A stretch of DNA of 64,000 nucleotides from Astragalus membranaceus (taxonomy: Eukaryota > Streptophyta > Magnoliopsida > Fabales > Fabaceae): assembly GCA_039519185.1 (NCBI GenBank), contig CM076846.1, positions 189,023,068 through 189,087,067 of the forward strand, read 5' to 3'. Below are positions 1 to 11,445 of the stretch, piece by piece. The translations under genes were made by a program, and so were the position numbers. Position 1 is the stretch's first letter; each line of letters opens with the position of its first letter. A model generated the notes under the pieces. The model was not told where the DNA came from and did no database searches. It saw nothing but the letters and a program-made list of their open reading frames with translations.

Positions 1-738
1 ACTTCCCCACACTATCGATGGCCAATATCATTGACCGGTTCAACCCAATAATAGAGTTGCTTCCAGCTTCCCCTCAGGGAGTCCGCATAGGCTTTGAAAA
101 TCTTCGCACCTCGCCTTGAGCGAAAGCTGACATGCTCACGACCGGACTTATCCTCCCCGCTATTCCGATTGAGCTCGAACAAATGAAAGAATAGTTTGGA
201 CGACACCGGTCTCTCCAAGTGAATACACATCAACTCAAAAGCTCGAAGGAAGCCCCACGCGTTTCGGGTGTAGTTGTGACGGTGCTACATCAAGCTCTGC
301 CAGAACGGTCTGTTCGAGAGAAGTAAAAGGAGGCCGGATATTCATGTCATTAATGATCACATGGTACATAGTGAACTTAAGATCTCCTGCCCAAAAAGCC
401 ACATGCTCTCCATCCTTCATGCCCTCGACCTTCCAAATGTTTCTCTGAGAACGCCCTGCAATTTTTCGTCCAACCAACTCCAAGTTATGGCCCGAGCGAT
501 ATAAAGACTCGACCTCCAGAATCTTGGCAGAAACCCAATCATAAGGTCGAACCTCCCGCACCGGCACGTCATGAGCTCCAGGACCGGTGCTGGAATAACC
601 GTCGGCTGAAGATTTAGAAGCTCGACTAGTACTTGGCTGCTCCGTCTCATCAGCACCATCCTGATTTTCCGATGTCGAGCTTCTCCCAAATACATAATCT
701 GAGAAATAACTCATAATTGCCCCACTCGAGTCAATCAT
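1..738 (-). pseudogene. Fragment of a Tat/Retand-type gypsy antisense-ORF protein
   Basis: Two minus-strand reading frames (residue blocks at 235-738 and 12-233) match, in the same order, the plus-strand extra ORF of the gypsy element at 5446-6066. Both copies share VREVRPYDWVSAK, RNIW, EGMKDGEHVA, GDLKFTMYHV, NIRPPFTSLE, then CIHLERP, FHLFELNRNSGED and SFRSRRGAKIFKAYADS. A frameshift near position 250 separates the two blocks, so the copy is broken. The similarity stops near 738 and the fragment runs off the left window edge. It is therefore a piece of another element of the same family, not a host gene. The protein is unknown in function; in Retand-like elements an extra ORF lies opposite to gag-pol. 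Confidence 0.75.
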
Positions 739-914
739 TAGTTACTGATATTTGTTATTTAGTTATGGGGACAATATATATTTATATATTTTTCGAAAAT
801 ACAATATATAAGTGTACCATTAGTGTGCAAATAAGGATGAGATGAAGTCAAACATTATTTATGATGATCTACCGGTGATTAGTTAACATTGTAAAACTTC
901 ACTTGCACCGTCGT

Positions 915-960
<46 letters not shown>

Positions 961-1353
961 ATAGGTGTATAAGTGTTTTACACTATCTATCAATTACATA
1001 TCAACACATCATTAAAAATAAAATAGTCAATTGGTAACCAACCATTCTATAAAGTATGATTGGTTGTGGTTGAAAAAGCCTACCTTGTATAACTATATAA
1101 ATATAAATTATACTCTATATTAAATCCATATAACCTACTATATAATTTTAAATAATACAGGGTTTTAATTCGTATTCACTATTGCTGCTAAAATTTTTAC
1201 TGCACCAAGCAATCAAAAATCATAGTAAAAATGACTTTTAAAGTAGTTAAAATAAAATTAAACATTTTTTATTACATATTATTTGGTGATTGGTTGGCGT
1301 AAAAAATTTGCTACGCCAACTCTGTATAAATTATATCAGTAATATATTAAAAA
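739..1353. other. AT-rich spacer with a MITE-like remnant
   Basis: No coding region is seen. A block near 960-1030 (GTGTTTTACACTATCTATCA) recurs in inverted orientation near 2235-2262 inside the neighbouring element, which suggests debris of a small MITE family. Confidence 0.4.
915..960. repeat. Compound (TG)(TA)n(CA)n microsatellite
   Basis: About 30 bases of TA repeat are flanked by TG on the left and CA on the right, so the whole block is self-complementary. Confidence 0.95.
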
Positions 1354-2324
1354 GAGTAAATTACACTTCCCCCCTAAGAGAAGTTTGAATTACACTTCCC
1401 TCCCATTTAATATTACAATATACACTCTCCTCTTCTCTTATCCAAAACATGTTAGAAAAATTACACTTCCTTACCGTGAGAGAAGCTTGAGTTACATTCC
1501 CCCTCCTCTTATGTTAAAATCTACACTTTCCTCCCCTAATTATTTTTTTTTTAAAAATTTCATATAATCTAACAATACAAATTTAACACACTAAGTGCGA
1601 AAAAAAAGTATTGTGAGTCCATTTTAAAATATTTAAAATTCGTATGCATATTTTTCTTTACTTTTGATTCACAATATCATTAAGATATAGTTTTACATTC
1701 TATTATAAAATATGAAACAATGCAAAATAACATTAAGATCTTGAAAAATTACTAAAGCCAAAAAAATATGTCTATTTAAAAATGAATTTTGTATTCTAAA
1801 TTATTAAACTAATCATAAAAAATTAAAATTTAATTATCTTTGACATTGAAATTATAAAAAACGAATTACTTTTTCTTAAATGGTGGCTCAAAGTCAGTAG
1901 ATATAATAAAAATATTTATTTATGTTTTTCTTGACCAAAAAAGTTCTATCATTAAAATATTTATTTATGTTAAAAAGGATTAAAGTGTAGTACATTTTTA
2001 ATTATTATACGAGATTATTATAATTCAAACATCTATTAGTGGAGGGGAGTATAATTTACTCTAAGTTTTTATTTCTAAAGGGAGGAGAGTGTATATTTTA
2101 ACATAGAGTTTAATTAGTATACACGTGCTTTGTAAGACTTAATACACTATCCACCAATCACAATACATGGTAGGAATGACACATCAAGTGGTTACTAATT
2201 AAGTAACTTATTTTTAGTGATGTGTCATCCTATAATTGATAGATAGTGTAAAACATATATACAGATATTATGTATATAAATTAAACTCTTTAAAATAATA
2301 CGGAAAGGGGAGTGTAATTTACTT
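1354..2324. mobile_element. Non-autonomous Mutator-type element (MULE MITE), 971 bp
   Basis: The ends are inverted repeats (GAGTAAATTACACTTCCCC at the left; the reverse complement of the right end reads AAGTAAATTACACTCCCC). A perfect 9-bp direct repeat TATTAAAAA flanks it at 1345-1353 and 2325-2333, the length expected for Mutator-like transposition. There is no transposase. A further inverted copy of the terminal motif lies at 2041-2066, and a small inner palindromic unit (AGAGTTTAATT ... AATTAAACTCT) lies at about 2105-2290, so the element is itself composite. Confidence 0.75.
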
Positions 2325-2562
2325 TATTAAAAAATTTAAAAATATAAATTCATCCCGCATATAATTGCTTACCGAGAACAACATTAATTAATACCGGAAC
2401 CAATCTACTTTTTATCAATAAATTAATAAATTATTATATCAAAAAATAATAATAATAAATTATTTCCCACTAGGCTTCTTGACAACATGGAAAAACCTAA
2501 AGATAATTCATCGTCCACCTCCTCCTCCTCCATGATCCGCCGACAATAGAAAGGGAGAGATA

Positions 2563-3468
2563 ATGAGCGAAGCAGGGGTTGTGTGGCGGTTGTTTTCCCC
2601 AGTGAAAATACTATTCCACTCGTTGAAGATTTTAGCATCTAACAAAATAGTATTCACAACGATCATGGCTCTCACTACCCTCCCTCTCTCCACCCTCATA
2701 ATCTTCCAATCCATCATCAGCAACCCCCGCATCTCCCAAATCCGCCACCTCGAAGCACTCGCCCATTTCGCTTCCACTCGCTTTGAAGCTCGACACGTTT
2801 GGCACGAATCTCGCAGAGACGCCGTTACCCTAATCCGAATCAAAGCCCTTTTCTCCGTCCCCTCCTTCCTCCTCTCCATCGCCGCTGCCCTCTCCGCCGT
2901 TAATTCCACCATCCTTGCCTCCCATGGCATCACTCCCACCCTCAAATCCGCCGCCGCTTCCTTTAAACCCAACTGGATGCGCCTCTTCGTCACCACGATC
3001 TTCGTCTACGTCATCCTCTTCGCCTTTTCTCCTATTCCCCACGCTCTCGCCGCAATCATTGACTCGCGATTCGTTGTTCTCGTAATCGGATCGGGTCTCG
3101 AGGTTTATCTGATGGCCGTTTTGAGCGTGGGCCTCGTGGTCTCCGTCGTCGAAGATAAATTCGGGTGGAAGGCTATTCGGGTCGGGTATGGTTTGATGGA
3201 TGGCGGACGTGTATGCGGGTGGGTTCTTTCGGGTATTTTCTTGTTGGCTTCGAGTTTGATCGGGTCGAAGATGGAGCACGTGGTGGACGGCCAGGATTCA
3301 TCGATAGGTGTTGACCATAAAGCGGTTGTGATAGTTTGTTATGGATTCTTGTTGCTATGGAGTTATGTGATTATGACGGTGTTCTACTGCGAATGTAGAA
3401 AACGGCATCCAATTAAGGAACCACATCAATCGGAAGACCTTGAAGAACAACAACTCAACTCTCTGTAA
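2563..3468 (+). CDS. Six-transmembrane plant membrane protein, function unknown
   Basis: An uninterrupted 301-residue single-exon ORF whose base composition and codon use look like a normal host gene (GC-rich first half with many TCC/CTC/GCC codons). Hydrophobic segments fall at about residues 29-52, 96-117, 140-163, 170-196, 218-235 and 253-276, giving about six predicted membrane spans. A charged loop lies at 60-95, and the tail is acidic and hydrophilic (EDLEEQQ). There is no obvious N-terminal signal peptide. I recognise the general pattern of plant-specific multi-span membrane proteins but cannot name the family or a function with confidence. The first ATG is chosen because it opens the frame and upstream sequence is AT-rich. 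It lies between two transposon regions and shows no internal damage. Confidence 0.85.
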   Translation: MSEAGVVWRLFSPVKILFHSLKILASNKIVFTTIMALTTLPLSTLIIFQSIISNPRISQIRHLEALAHFASTRFEARHVWHESRRDAVTLIRIKALFSVPSFLLSIAAALSAVNSTILASHGITPTLKSAAASFKPNWMRLFVTTIFVYVILFAFSPIPHALAAIIDSRFVVLVIGSGLEVYLMAVLSVGLVVSVVEDKFGWKAIRVGYGLMDGGRVCGWVLSGIFLLASSLIGSKMEHVVDGQDSSIGVDHKAVVIVCYGFLLLWSYVIMTVFYCECRKRHPIKEPHQSEDLEEQQLNSL

Positions 3469-3734
3469 TGTAATTTTTGTATTTCTTTATTTTTTAATGT
3501 GTTCTTGTAGATTTAATTACAAATGCAAATCTTCTTAATTGATTTTTTTTTCACACAAATTTTGTAACAAAAAAGTAAGTGAGGAATGTGGGTGGGATCA
3601 CCATCATCGAATTCTTAGTGCCTTATTTCCGCCGGGGTGGGTGAGAAATGTGGAAATTGGTAGAACTACTATATTTTGCTGTATTTTTTTATGTGAGATT
3701 TTTTTATGATAAAGTTATGTTGAAAATAAATAAA
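3469..3734. other. 3' flank of the membrane-protein gene
   Basis: AT-rich sequence that presumably holds the 3' UTR. There is no further ORF or recognisable element before the minisatellite begins. Confidence 0.5.
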
Positions 3735-3859
3735 TAGAGGTCTTGACTTGATGTAAGTCCTACATGCGATGTAAGATATTCCAGTCAAATAATGGAAGGC
3801 AATGTAAGTTCTACGGTTGATGTAAAACCTTTCAGGAATAAAAAAAAACGCAAAATAAG
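3735..3859. repeat. Minisatellite, left remnant of an array split by the gypsy element
   Basis: Degenerate ~50-bp units built around GATGTAAGTCCTAC...GATGTAAGA, with alternating endings CCAGTCAAA and TTTCAGGAATA. The same two unit types recur directly outside the other end of the gypsy element at 16243-16575. Confidence 0.75.
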
Positions 3860-4249
3860 CCTTGATCAGGGTGTTTGATCTTATGTTCTGTACCATACTT
3901 TTGAAGTAGTTGGTAGGTATCGTCTTTGATCAGTGGTATTCGATCTTGAGATGACGATGTTCGATCTTGAGATGGCGGTGTTGTACCTGCAAGAATACTC
4001 TGACGCTCAAGTCAGTGTCTGAGTGAATCAATATTTTAGTATTTTCTCATTGCCACTTTTATGAGCATTGAAGGTGGTATTTATAGAATTTGCGTGATGT
4101 TTGTTATGACGATCTTGGGTCGTTAGATCTTGCAGAGGTATCTGAACCGTTGGTTGATTGGGCTAGATTTTCTGGATGTGGGCTGGTTGATCATTGGGCC
4201 TTGCAGGGGGTGTAAATATTGCTGAGGTCTTTTACTTATTACCATAACA
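3860..4249 (-). mobile_element. 3' LTR of the gypsy element (truncated outer end)
   Basis: It runs from the inner end ATTACCATAACA (4238-4249) outwards and aligns over 366 bp (3884-4249) with the 5' LTR. A further 24 bp (3860-3883) match the start of the extra 65-bp unit present in the 5' LTR; then similarity stops abruptly, so about 41 bp are missing. A TATA-like TATAAATACC lies on the minus strand at about 4077-4086, suitable as the element's own promoter. Confidence 0.85.
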
Positions 4250-4264
4250 GTGGCCCCCCAAGCC
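4250..4264 (-). other. Polypurine tract of the gypsy element
   Basis: On the minus strand GGCTTGGGGGGCCAC directly precedes the LTR end TGTTATGG, the expected place and composition for plus-strand priming. Confidence 0.75.
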
Positions 4265-4623
4265 TGGTCGCCTAAGGGGTGATCTTGGCTTGATAAGCTG
4301 ATGTCACCTTTGTCGATCATAGGACGCACCGAGCTTTCTTTTTTGAGGGACTCAAAAAGGGGTGGCTTATGTTGGTCATGGGTTTTGTCGAGCTTGATTT
4401 ACTTAATCGATCTCGAGATGTACCGAGATTTCTTTACCGAGCTTTCTTTTGAGCAGTGGGATCAGTGTCTTGGATTCAGTGTCAGACATTAAATGTTTCT
4501 GACACGACGTGCATTACGATAGCGGCTAATGATGGTGATGTTTTGTTTTTAGTGTCTGACCTTTGGGTTTTGATTGGACGCGTTGATTCGACTTCCAGGC
4601 CCAATCCATGATATTAGGCCCAC

Positions 4624-4631
4624 TATAAATA
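4624..4631 (+). promoter_or_regulatory. Likely TATA box of the element's antisense ORF
   Basis: TATAAATA sits in an otherwise non-coding 800-bp stretch (4265-5066), about 440 bp upstream of the plus-strand ORF and followed by a pyrimidine-rich leader. The position fits a promoter for transcription opposite to gag-pol. No experimental support is visible. Confidence 0.45.
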
Positions 4632-5066
4632 GGGGGTTTCTTGCTCTTGTTTTGTTGCTGCACAACTTCTTCTGCTTTGACTACCGGTCTTGATTAACTC
4701 CTTCTGCTCTGACTTCCGGTCTTGAGGTGTCGAGCTTTTCTTCGAGCAAAGCGGTCAGGGTGATAGTAGCTTATCTTCGGGTCGAAAAAAAGAGTTCTTC
4801 CAGATCCGATCTACTCATCTGCTTTATTTCGAGGTTAGTTTTTAATGTTTTCCTTTTGCATTTGCGTTTTGGACCCCTCCTAGTTTTTTTTATTTGTTCG
4901 CTCAGAGTGGGGGTCGTCAGGTCGGGTTCCGACTTGTTCGCGGACCCATTTGCGATTTTTTTTGTCCTAACACTTCGTCCCCCATTTCTGCAGCTTTTTA
5001 GATCTGGCGAGGACCAAACAAACCCGTAGGGACATAACCGAATATCGAAACGAGTTTGTATAGATC

Positions 5067-6992
5067 ATGGCCTCTGGTGGCGACGTCCCTGAAAATCGAG
5101 AGAATCAGTCAATGGCTGGTATTCCAGACGAGCAAGATCATCCGCCCTCTGCTCCTACCAGCGAGCAAGCGGAGGAAAATATCGATGTTGAAAGTTTTTC
5201 TTCGGTAAACGATGTTAATGAGTCCGTTCCAGATGTTGTGGGAGCTATGGAGGAAGACCGAAGGATCGATGTGGTGGCTCTCTTTTCGGATTCTGATGAG
5301 GAGGTTCGATCGGCGGAAAGACAGGGGGGCTCGGATACTATTGAATCGGAGAGCTCTAATGCTGACTTTGGGACCAGCCAAGTACTAGTCGTGCTTCTGA
5401 TGTTTCAGTCGATGGTTATTCCAGTACCGGCCCTATGCTCATGACGTGCCGGTGCGGGAGGTTCGCCCTTATGATTGGGTTTCCGCCAAGGTTTTGGAGA
5501 TCGAATCGTTGTATCGTTCGGGACATAACCTAAAGTCAGTAGGTCGAAAAATTGTTGGGCGTTCTGAGAGGAATATTTGGAGGGTCGAAGGTATGAAGGA
5601 TGGAGAGCACGTGGCTTCCTGGGCAGGAGATCTTAAATTTACTATGTACCACGTGACGATAAATGATATGAACATCCGGCCTCCTTTTACTTCTCTTGAA
5701 TAGACAGTTCTAGCGGAGCTGGACGTAGCACCCTCCCAGCTACATCCAAATGCATGGGCTTTCCTCCGAGCCTTTGAGTTGATGTGTATTCACCTAGAGA
5801 GACCGGCGTCGTCCCCACTTTTCTTCCATTTGTTCGAGCTTAATCGGAATAGTGGGGAGGACGAGTCCGGTCGCGAGCATGTCAGTTTTCGCTCGAGGCG
5901 AGGAGCAAAGATCTTCAAAGCTTATGCGGACTCACTGAAGGGAAGTTGGAAGCTCTTTTATTGGGTCGAACCGGTTAATGATAAGGCCATTGACTGTGTA
6001 GGTCGCCATCGTTGCCGAACCGGTTACAATCGTTACTCAGAAAGATCTGGCACGCGCCGAGGCTGAGAAGGGGAAAAGGATCGATGTTGGGACCTCTGTA
6101 AAAAGGGGTCGAGCTAGGGTCGATGATGAGTCTGTATCAGCCAAAAAAGCAAAGACTGGGAAGAGGTCCAAGCGTAAATACAAGGCTGTTCCCTTGGACT
6201 AGAAGTTTTTAGAACAAAATTTCGAGCAGTGGCGGGAGGATCCCATTGCAGCGTCGGCCCAAATCTTCCTGAATTTTGCCGAGGTTCATAAAATCGCAAA
6301 AACGAAGTACGAGAAGCGAGCTGAAGGTGGGTTTTTTTGTTGATTTTGCCGGTTTTGTTGATTTGTTTATGATTTTCCTCTTTGTTTTGATATCTTTCTT
6401 GAAACGTCTGTAGAGTTGCTGGACACCGAGAAGATAAAACGTTTTAAACTTTTGGAGGAATTGTCTGCGAGGACCAATGAGCTGGGTCAAGCCAAGTCCG
6501 AGCTTCGGGCTTTGAAGGAAGGCGCAGAGATCCTTACAGCGTTGAAGGTAACTGCCCTGAATCGTGCAGAGACTGCCGAAGCTCGTGTGAAGCAGCTCGA
6601 AGATCAGCTCAAGGTCCTAGAGGAGTCTGAGGCTGAGGCAAAGAGAAAGGCAAGGGTCTCGGAAGAACGAATCATCGAGCTGGAGGATAGCTTGAAGAAA
6701 AGCTCGAAGGTGAGGGCGGAATCTAGTATCGACCCAGAAGCTCGTATTGCCGATCTTCAGGCTGCCCTCCAACAAAGTAACAGGGACGCAAAGGAGGCTG
6801 CTGAGGTGGCACTTGAGATGTACAAATAAAGGTTTTCAAGGTGCCCTTCTGCAGGTTCTTTTACTTCATCCCTCTCTTCCGCTAGACCCGACGGTTATTG
6901 ATGCCGATCACGAGGTCGATGGGAGGCGTATTGTCAAGGTCGACCCAGTGACGGAGGAGAAGATCGTCGTCTTTCCGACCTCAGACGCTTAA
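5067..6992 (+). pseudogene. Antisense extra ORF of the Tat/Retand-type element (plant transposon protein)
   Basis: A broken gene on the strand opposite to gag-pol. An acidic N-terminal part (5067-5380) leads into a conserved block (5446-5703; VREVRPYDWVSAK ... NIRPPFTSLE). A stop replaces the next codon, and the block continues at 5704-6066 (CIHLERP, FHLFELNRNSGED). A basic stretch with KRSK follows at about 6100-6190. An 87-bp GT-AG intron (6327-6413) joins into a long heptad-rich coiled coil at 6416-6829 (LEELSARTNELGQAKSEL, ARVKQLEDQLKVLEE). The C-terminus (EVDGRRIVKVDPVTEEKIVV) is reached in another frame at 6900-6992. Frameshifts near 5390 and 5435 and after 6829 mean it cannot make the full protein. 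Its role in the element is not known; the coiled coil suggests self-association. Confidence 0.75.
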
Positions 6993-7657
6993 TGGTTTCC
7001 AGCATTTTTGCAGAAGTTCTGGGTGTATGCTTTTCCGATTGAGTTTTGTATAGACTTAGAACTTCTTTATGTAATTTGGAGTTTTGAGGGTTCGGCCCAT
7101 CCGTGGTGCTTTGTAATCGAAAATATTTTTAATCGATCTTGACTTTGGATCTCATTTCGAGCTTTATGAATGCTTTTTTAATAATGCAAGTCATATACGT
7201 CGTTTTTTAGAGATCGTTTCGCACCTGGGGGGGCCCGAGGTGGTTTATAAACGTTGGCCTATAAAGCAGTTTACCAGGACTCGGCCTAGACTTAACTCGC
7301 CCTATAGGGGTATTGGCAGCTGTGGCCAATGGTCGTTCTGAGGATATTTCGATCCTAGAAGACCTGGTCCCTTTGAAACAGTTTACCAAGACTCGGCTCG
7401 GATTTAACTGGTAACAAAGGGTTGCGACCATGGTTGGTCGCTTAGGGAGACCCCAATATCGGATCTGAGGGGCTCGAGGTTCGAGTCTTTTCCGAAGCTG
7501 TAAATTTGATCCTTGCGTTATTGATTTGACGAAAACAAGAAAGTGTGGAACGTCAGACAGTTTATTGATTTATCATTTAAATGAGGAATTCGATTTACAA
7601 TGATAGGAGCAGTCCTAAGTGGTGTCCTTTTTGGAGAGATTGATGCAATTTCTGTTT
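6993..7657. other. Gypsy internal spacer between the antisense ORF and the integrase end
   Basis: No ORF of note. A motif with AAACTGTTT/ACTCGGC-like wording occurs twice (about 7265-7290 and 7375-7400: CAGTTTACCA-GACTCGG), a weak direct repeat. Confidence 0.5.
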
Positions 7658-7859
7658 TTAAATGTAATAACTCTTCAGTTTCGTTGCATTCCGAGTTCTT
7701 TGATTCTTTTTTCCTTGGAGGGTCTCCAGTTCAAAGGCGCCCTTACCGGTTTTAGAAATGACACGGTAAGGTCCTTTCCAATTTGGTGCGAGCTTTCCTT
7801 GAGAAGCATTTTTAAGACCAATATCCGCCCTTCGAAGGACCAGATCGCCTAGCTCGAAA

Positions 7860-10193
7860 TGTAACACCCCGTTAATTTCTATCTTGTAGAAATTACCGAA
7901 GCGCACGACTGACATACATCAGAGTAACTTTCTTTTTAAATACTGAACACATACTAATACTCGATGCTAAAAACCCATCAAGTTCGCTTACATAACTTAA
8001 CATAAAATACATAAGGTGATCTTACACCACTCAACTAGTGTTCAGTACCAAAATAGAAAGTCTGCGGAAGCGATTTACAACTTGAAAGACATAAGTCGTA
8101 CAATCGAATAGTCTTAAGATACTGAATAGAAATACAGAAATACAAAGGAAACTGAAATACAAGACATAATGAAATAAAGATAGCGGTCGCTCCCCAAGCG
8201 TCTCCATAGCCGTGCCTCACGGTCTTCAACTTCCCCTGCTTAACTGAAAAACAACAACAATGGATTGGGTGAGACAACTTGTCTTAGTGAGTTCTATCGC
8301 GACCCCTTACTAATTCTCTCGGTTCAATTATGCTTGATTCATTATACTTAACTCATAAATCATAGTCCTCAAAATTGACTATGTGGCTAATTAACTAAAT
8401 GTTGTCCTCATAACCCTCAAGCCGGTTACAAGACACAACATTAACTAAAGTTATAGCATGTCACCGGTCACTTGGCATAATAAGCTTCCGGTGAACCCGT
8501 CCCCACTAATCGGCTGGGTCCCTAATGGGGCCTAGGTTCGTAAGGCTCATGACTGCCTCTCCCCTAGCACACTAAACTGAATAGGGTCGTCACCCCGACT
8601 AAAGATATATATGAAGATATACCTGAACTGAACTCAACAATGAACTTAAACATAACAATAACATAACAATGAACTGAACTGAACATAATCTTATTATTAA
8701 CATTAGGTGATCTAATTACTAACTTAATCTTATACTTAAGTGATCTCACATGGCTTACTAAGGTTTACTAACTTAATCGCTGAACGAATACCAAACAGTC
8801 CTAGTATAGCTACCGTGTACCCACATCGGGACTTCAATGACCATCACACATAATCTTAAAACCATATTCACAAAAGTGAGTTAGAATCAATCAAACAATG
8901 ATATTACTAGGGCCACATCATCACATTAGGTTGAGAAGGAGATCAGAAGAGGTTTGGAACTGAAAGGAACGACGAAACGGAAATTCGGAGTCCGGCATCA
9001 GGCATGGGCGCACGACTCGGGCGCATGGGGCGCACGACTCGGGCGCATTGGGCGCACGACCCGTGTGTTCTGGGCAGAGTTCCAGAAGTGGCGCACGACC
9101 CGGGGGCATGGGGCGCACGACCCGTGTGCCCTGGGAAGATTTCAGAATGTGCTCGTTTTCGTTGTTTTCGTTCCGTTTCGCTTTCCGATCGTTTCCAATC
9201 CGTAACCCGATCAACTTCCAACCTTCAAACAGGTTTCATACATATATTTCCAGACACAATTCAGCCATATAGCAATCAATCAATCCACAAGCATGACATG
9301 CAATTTCATAATTTTCAGTCCAACAATTCAATCAATTTCATGATTCAAATGCGATACTTTCATAAAGCGGTTTTACACCAGATTTTCGTAAAAACACGTG
9401 ATTCGTTTCAGAATACATGACACGTGATTTTAAATCCCTAGTGAGTATAGAACTCACCTTTAGAAGACAAACAACAATCACACCGAAGACTTAGCAACAA
9501 GGAACACAGCGACTCACAAACTCTCCAACCAAACCGCTTCCAGACAAACCAAGTTGAAACCCAGGCCTCCTAGAGCTTGAACTCTGAACCCAACACTGAA
9601 TGTTACCCAGGTTTGCTTCAACACAAAATGTAGTGGCTAAATTAGGTTCCAGCACTTTCTAATTGGACATGCATGGGCAGATTTGATGATTTGGTCAAAG
9701 TGAGCTGAAATTGATCTTCAATGGGGTTTTTGATTTGGAGGGGAAACTGATTTCGAATTTGGTATGGATGGAAAGGGGGAGATGAACTGATTCAGATGCT
9801 GCTAATGGATCATACATGCAAGGAATTCTGAGGAAGAACCTTCTTCCCCTTCCTTCACTCACTCTCGCCCCCTCTCTATCTTTCTCTCTTCTCAGAATTT
9901 TTTCAAAAACAATGGAGTGTGGTTCAGTGTTGGTTTCAGCTGAAAGGGATATAAATATGGGGGTATAGGGAAAAGACAATTTCGCCCTTCACTTACTAAC
10001 TTTATTCCCTATGACTCCTCTCCACTCTAATTACTTTAACTTAACTTTAATTAATTATCAATCACACATAAAACTTATACTTAATAAATCAACAAGTCAT
10101 TTTTAATTTAAATAATTTCAATCAATTAAATAAATCACTAATAATTAATATTATGCCAATATAATTAAATAGCAAAAAATAGGGGATGTTACA
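7860..10193 (+). mobile_element. Solo LTR (2334 bp) nested in the gypsy integrase
   Basis: It begins TGTAACACCCC and ends GGGGATGTTACA (TG...CA with short inverted ends), and is flanked by perfect 5-bp duplications CGAAA at 7855-7859 and 10194-10198. Removing it and one CGAAA restores the host integrase reading frame. There is no internal retroelement coding sequence, primer site or second LTR, so it is a solo LTR left by LTR-LTR recombination. The orientation is inferred from the TGTAACACCC start, common in plant gypsy LTRs, and from a TATAAATA-like site at about 9949-9957. Confidence 0.9.
8999..9130. repeat. GC-rich short tandem repeats in the solo LTR
   Basis: Repeats of a ~21-bp theme (GGGCGCACGACYCGGGCGCAT) and shorter derivatives stand out as a GC-rich island inside an AT-rich LTR. 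Confidence 0.8.
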
Positions 10194-11445
10194 CGAAATC
10201 TCTGGGAATGACTTTGGCATTGTACCTGGTCGTCACTCCTTGTTTGATGATTGCTTCTCGGAGCGAGGCTCGACCCCGTATTTCATCGATCAGATCGAGC
10301 TCCTCTCTCAAGACTTGGCTATTTTTGTTCTGGGTTTTGGGGTTTGCCGTTCTCCAGCTGAGTTCGCCAATCTCAACAGGAATGACCGCCTCGCTGCCGT
10401 AAGAGAGTCGAAACGGCGTCTCTCCCGTGGAGGTTTGTTGGGTGGTCCTATATCCCCAGAGGACATAAGGTAGCTCTTCTACCCAGTTTCCTTTTGCGTC
10501 GTTTAGACGTCGCCTTAGGCCGTTTAGTATTATTTTGTTCGCGGCTTCTACTTGTCCGTTGGTTTGAGGGTGTTCAACTGACGTGAAGCGGTGTTTGATT
10601 TTTAGGTCGGACATCAGCTTTCTGAAACCCTTGTCGGCAAATTGGGTTCCATTGTCCGTTATCACTACCTCGGGGATGCCGAACCTGCTCGTGATGTTTT
10701 TCTTAAAAAATTTGATGCAGTTTCTTGCAGTTATGGTAGCCAGGGGTTCTACTTCTATCCATTTGCTGAAGTAATCGACTGCGACGATTAAGTATTTGAT
10801 CTGGCCTGGAGCTGTCGAGAATGGCCCCAGGAGGTCTATCCCCCACCATGCAAATGGCCATGTGCAGGACAAGCTTGTTAGATCTGTTGGAGGAGCAATG
10901 TGGATGTTGGCGTGAATCTGACATTTTTTTCATTTCTTTACATAAGCACTGGCATCGGCTGCCATGGTCGGCCAGTAATATCCGGCACGAAGAGTTTTTC
11001 GAGCCAAAGAGCGAGCTCCAAGGTGTTGACTGCAAATTCCCTCATGTAATTCTGTCAGGACATAAGCTGCTTCTTCTCCCTCGATAGATTTCAACAACGG
11101 TGAGGAGAGGCTTCTTTTGTACAACGTTCCATCAATGACTGAATAGGAAGAAGCCTTCCTCCAGATGAGTTTAGCGTCGTTTTCGTCCGGGGGTTCCACT
11201 CCTGCAATGATGTATCCTAAGATCGGGTCGATCCAACTGTGAGTTTTTTCTATTATGCAAATGGTCGAGGCAAACACAGGGCCGAGAGATACATTGGGTT
11301 TGTGGAGGATTTCATGGATAAATGTTCTGTGATTTCCAGGAGCTTTCGTGCTTGCGAGTTTGGTTAGGATATCAGCCCTTTGGTTCTCCGCCCTCGACAC
11401 GTGTTTCACTTCTGATGTTTCAATTTGAGCTAATAACGCCCATAC

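Larger units (their letters stand above)
7658..11409 (-). pseudogene. Integrase region of gypsy pol, split by a nested solo LTR
   Basis: Minus-strand reading from 11409 down: a pre-integrase zinc-binding region (LHEGICSQHLGARS, YYWPT), a nonsense codon at 10928-10930, then the catalytic core with WGIDLLGPF (first Asp), VITDNGTQF (second Asp) and NGQVEAAN (Glu), i.e. the D,D-35-E triad. The core frame ends in RYNAKVIPRDF at the insertion point 10194. The C-terminal domain resumes on the other side of the solo LTR at 7859 with ELGDLVLRRADIG and NWKGPYRV. There is no chromodomain after it. The three catalytic residues are present, but the stop and the insertion make it non-functional. Confidence 0.9.

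Noticed and set aside
2508..3279. Minus-strand ORFs of 162 and 149 residues overlapping the membrane-protein gene
   Set aside because: They are antisense to a clean 301-residue ORF with membrane segments; their Arg/Gly/Glu-rich composition is the mirror of its codons.
8921..9420. Overlapping ORFs on both strands with TGRAPNAPES- and MGARLGR-like repeats
   Set aside because: They arise from the short GC-rich tandem repeat in the solo LTR and have no domain.
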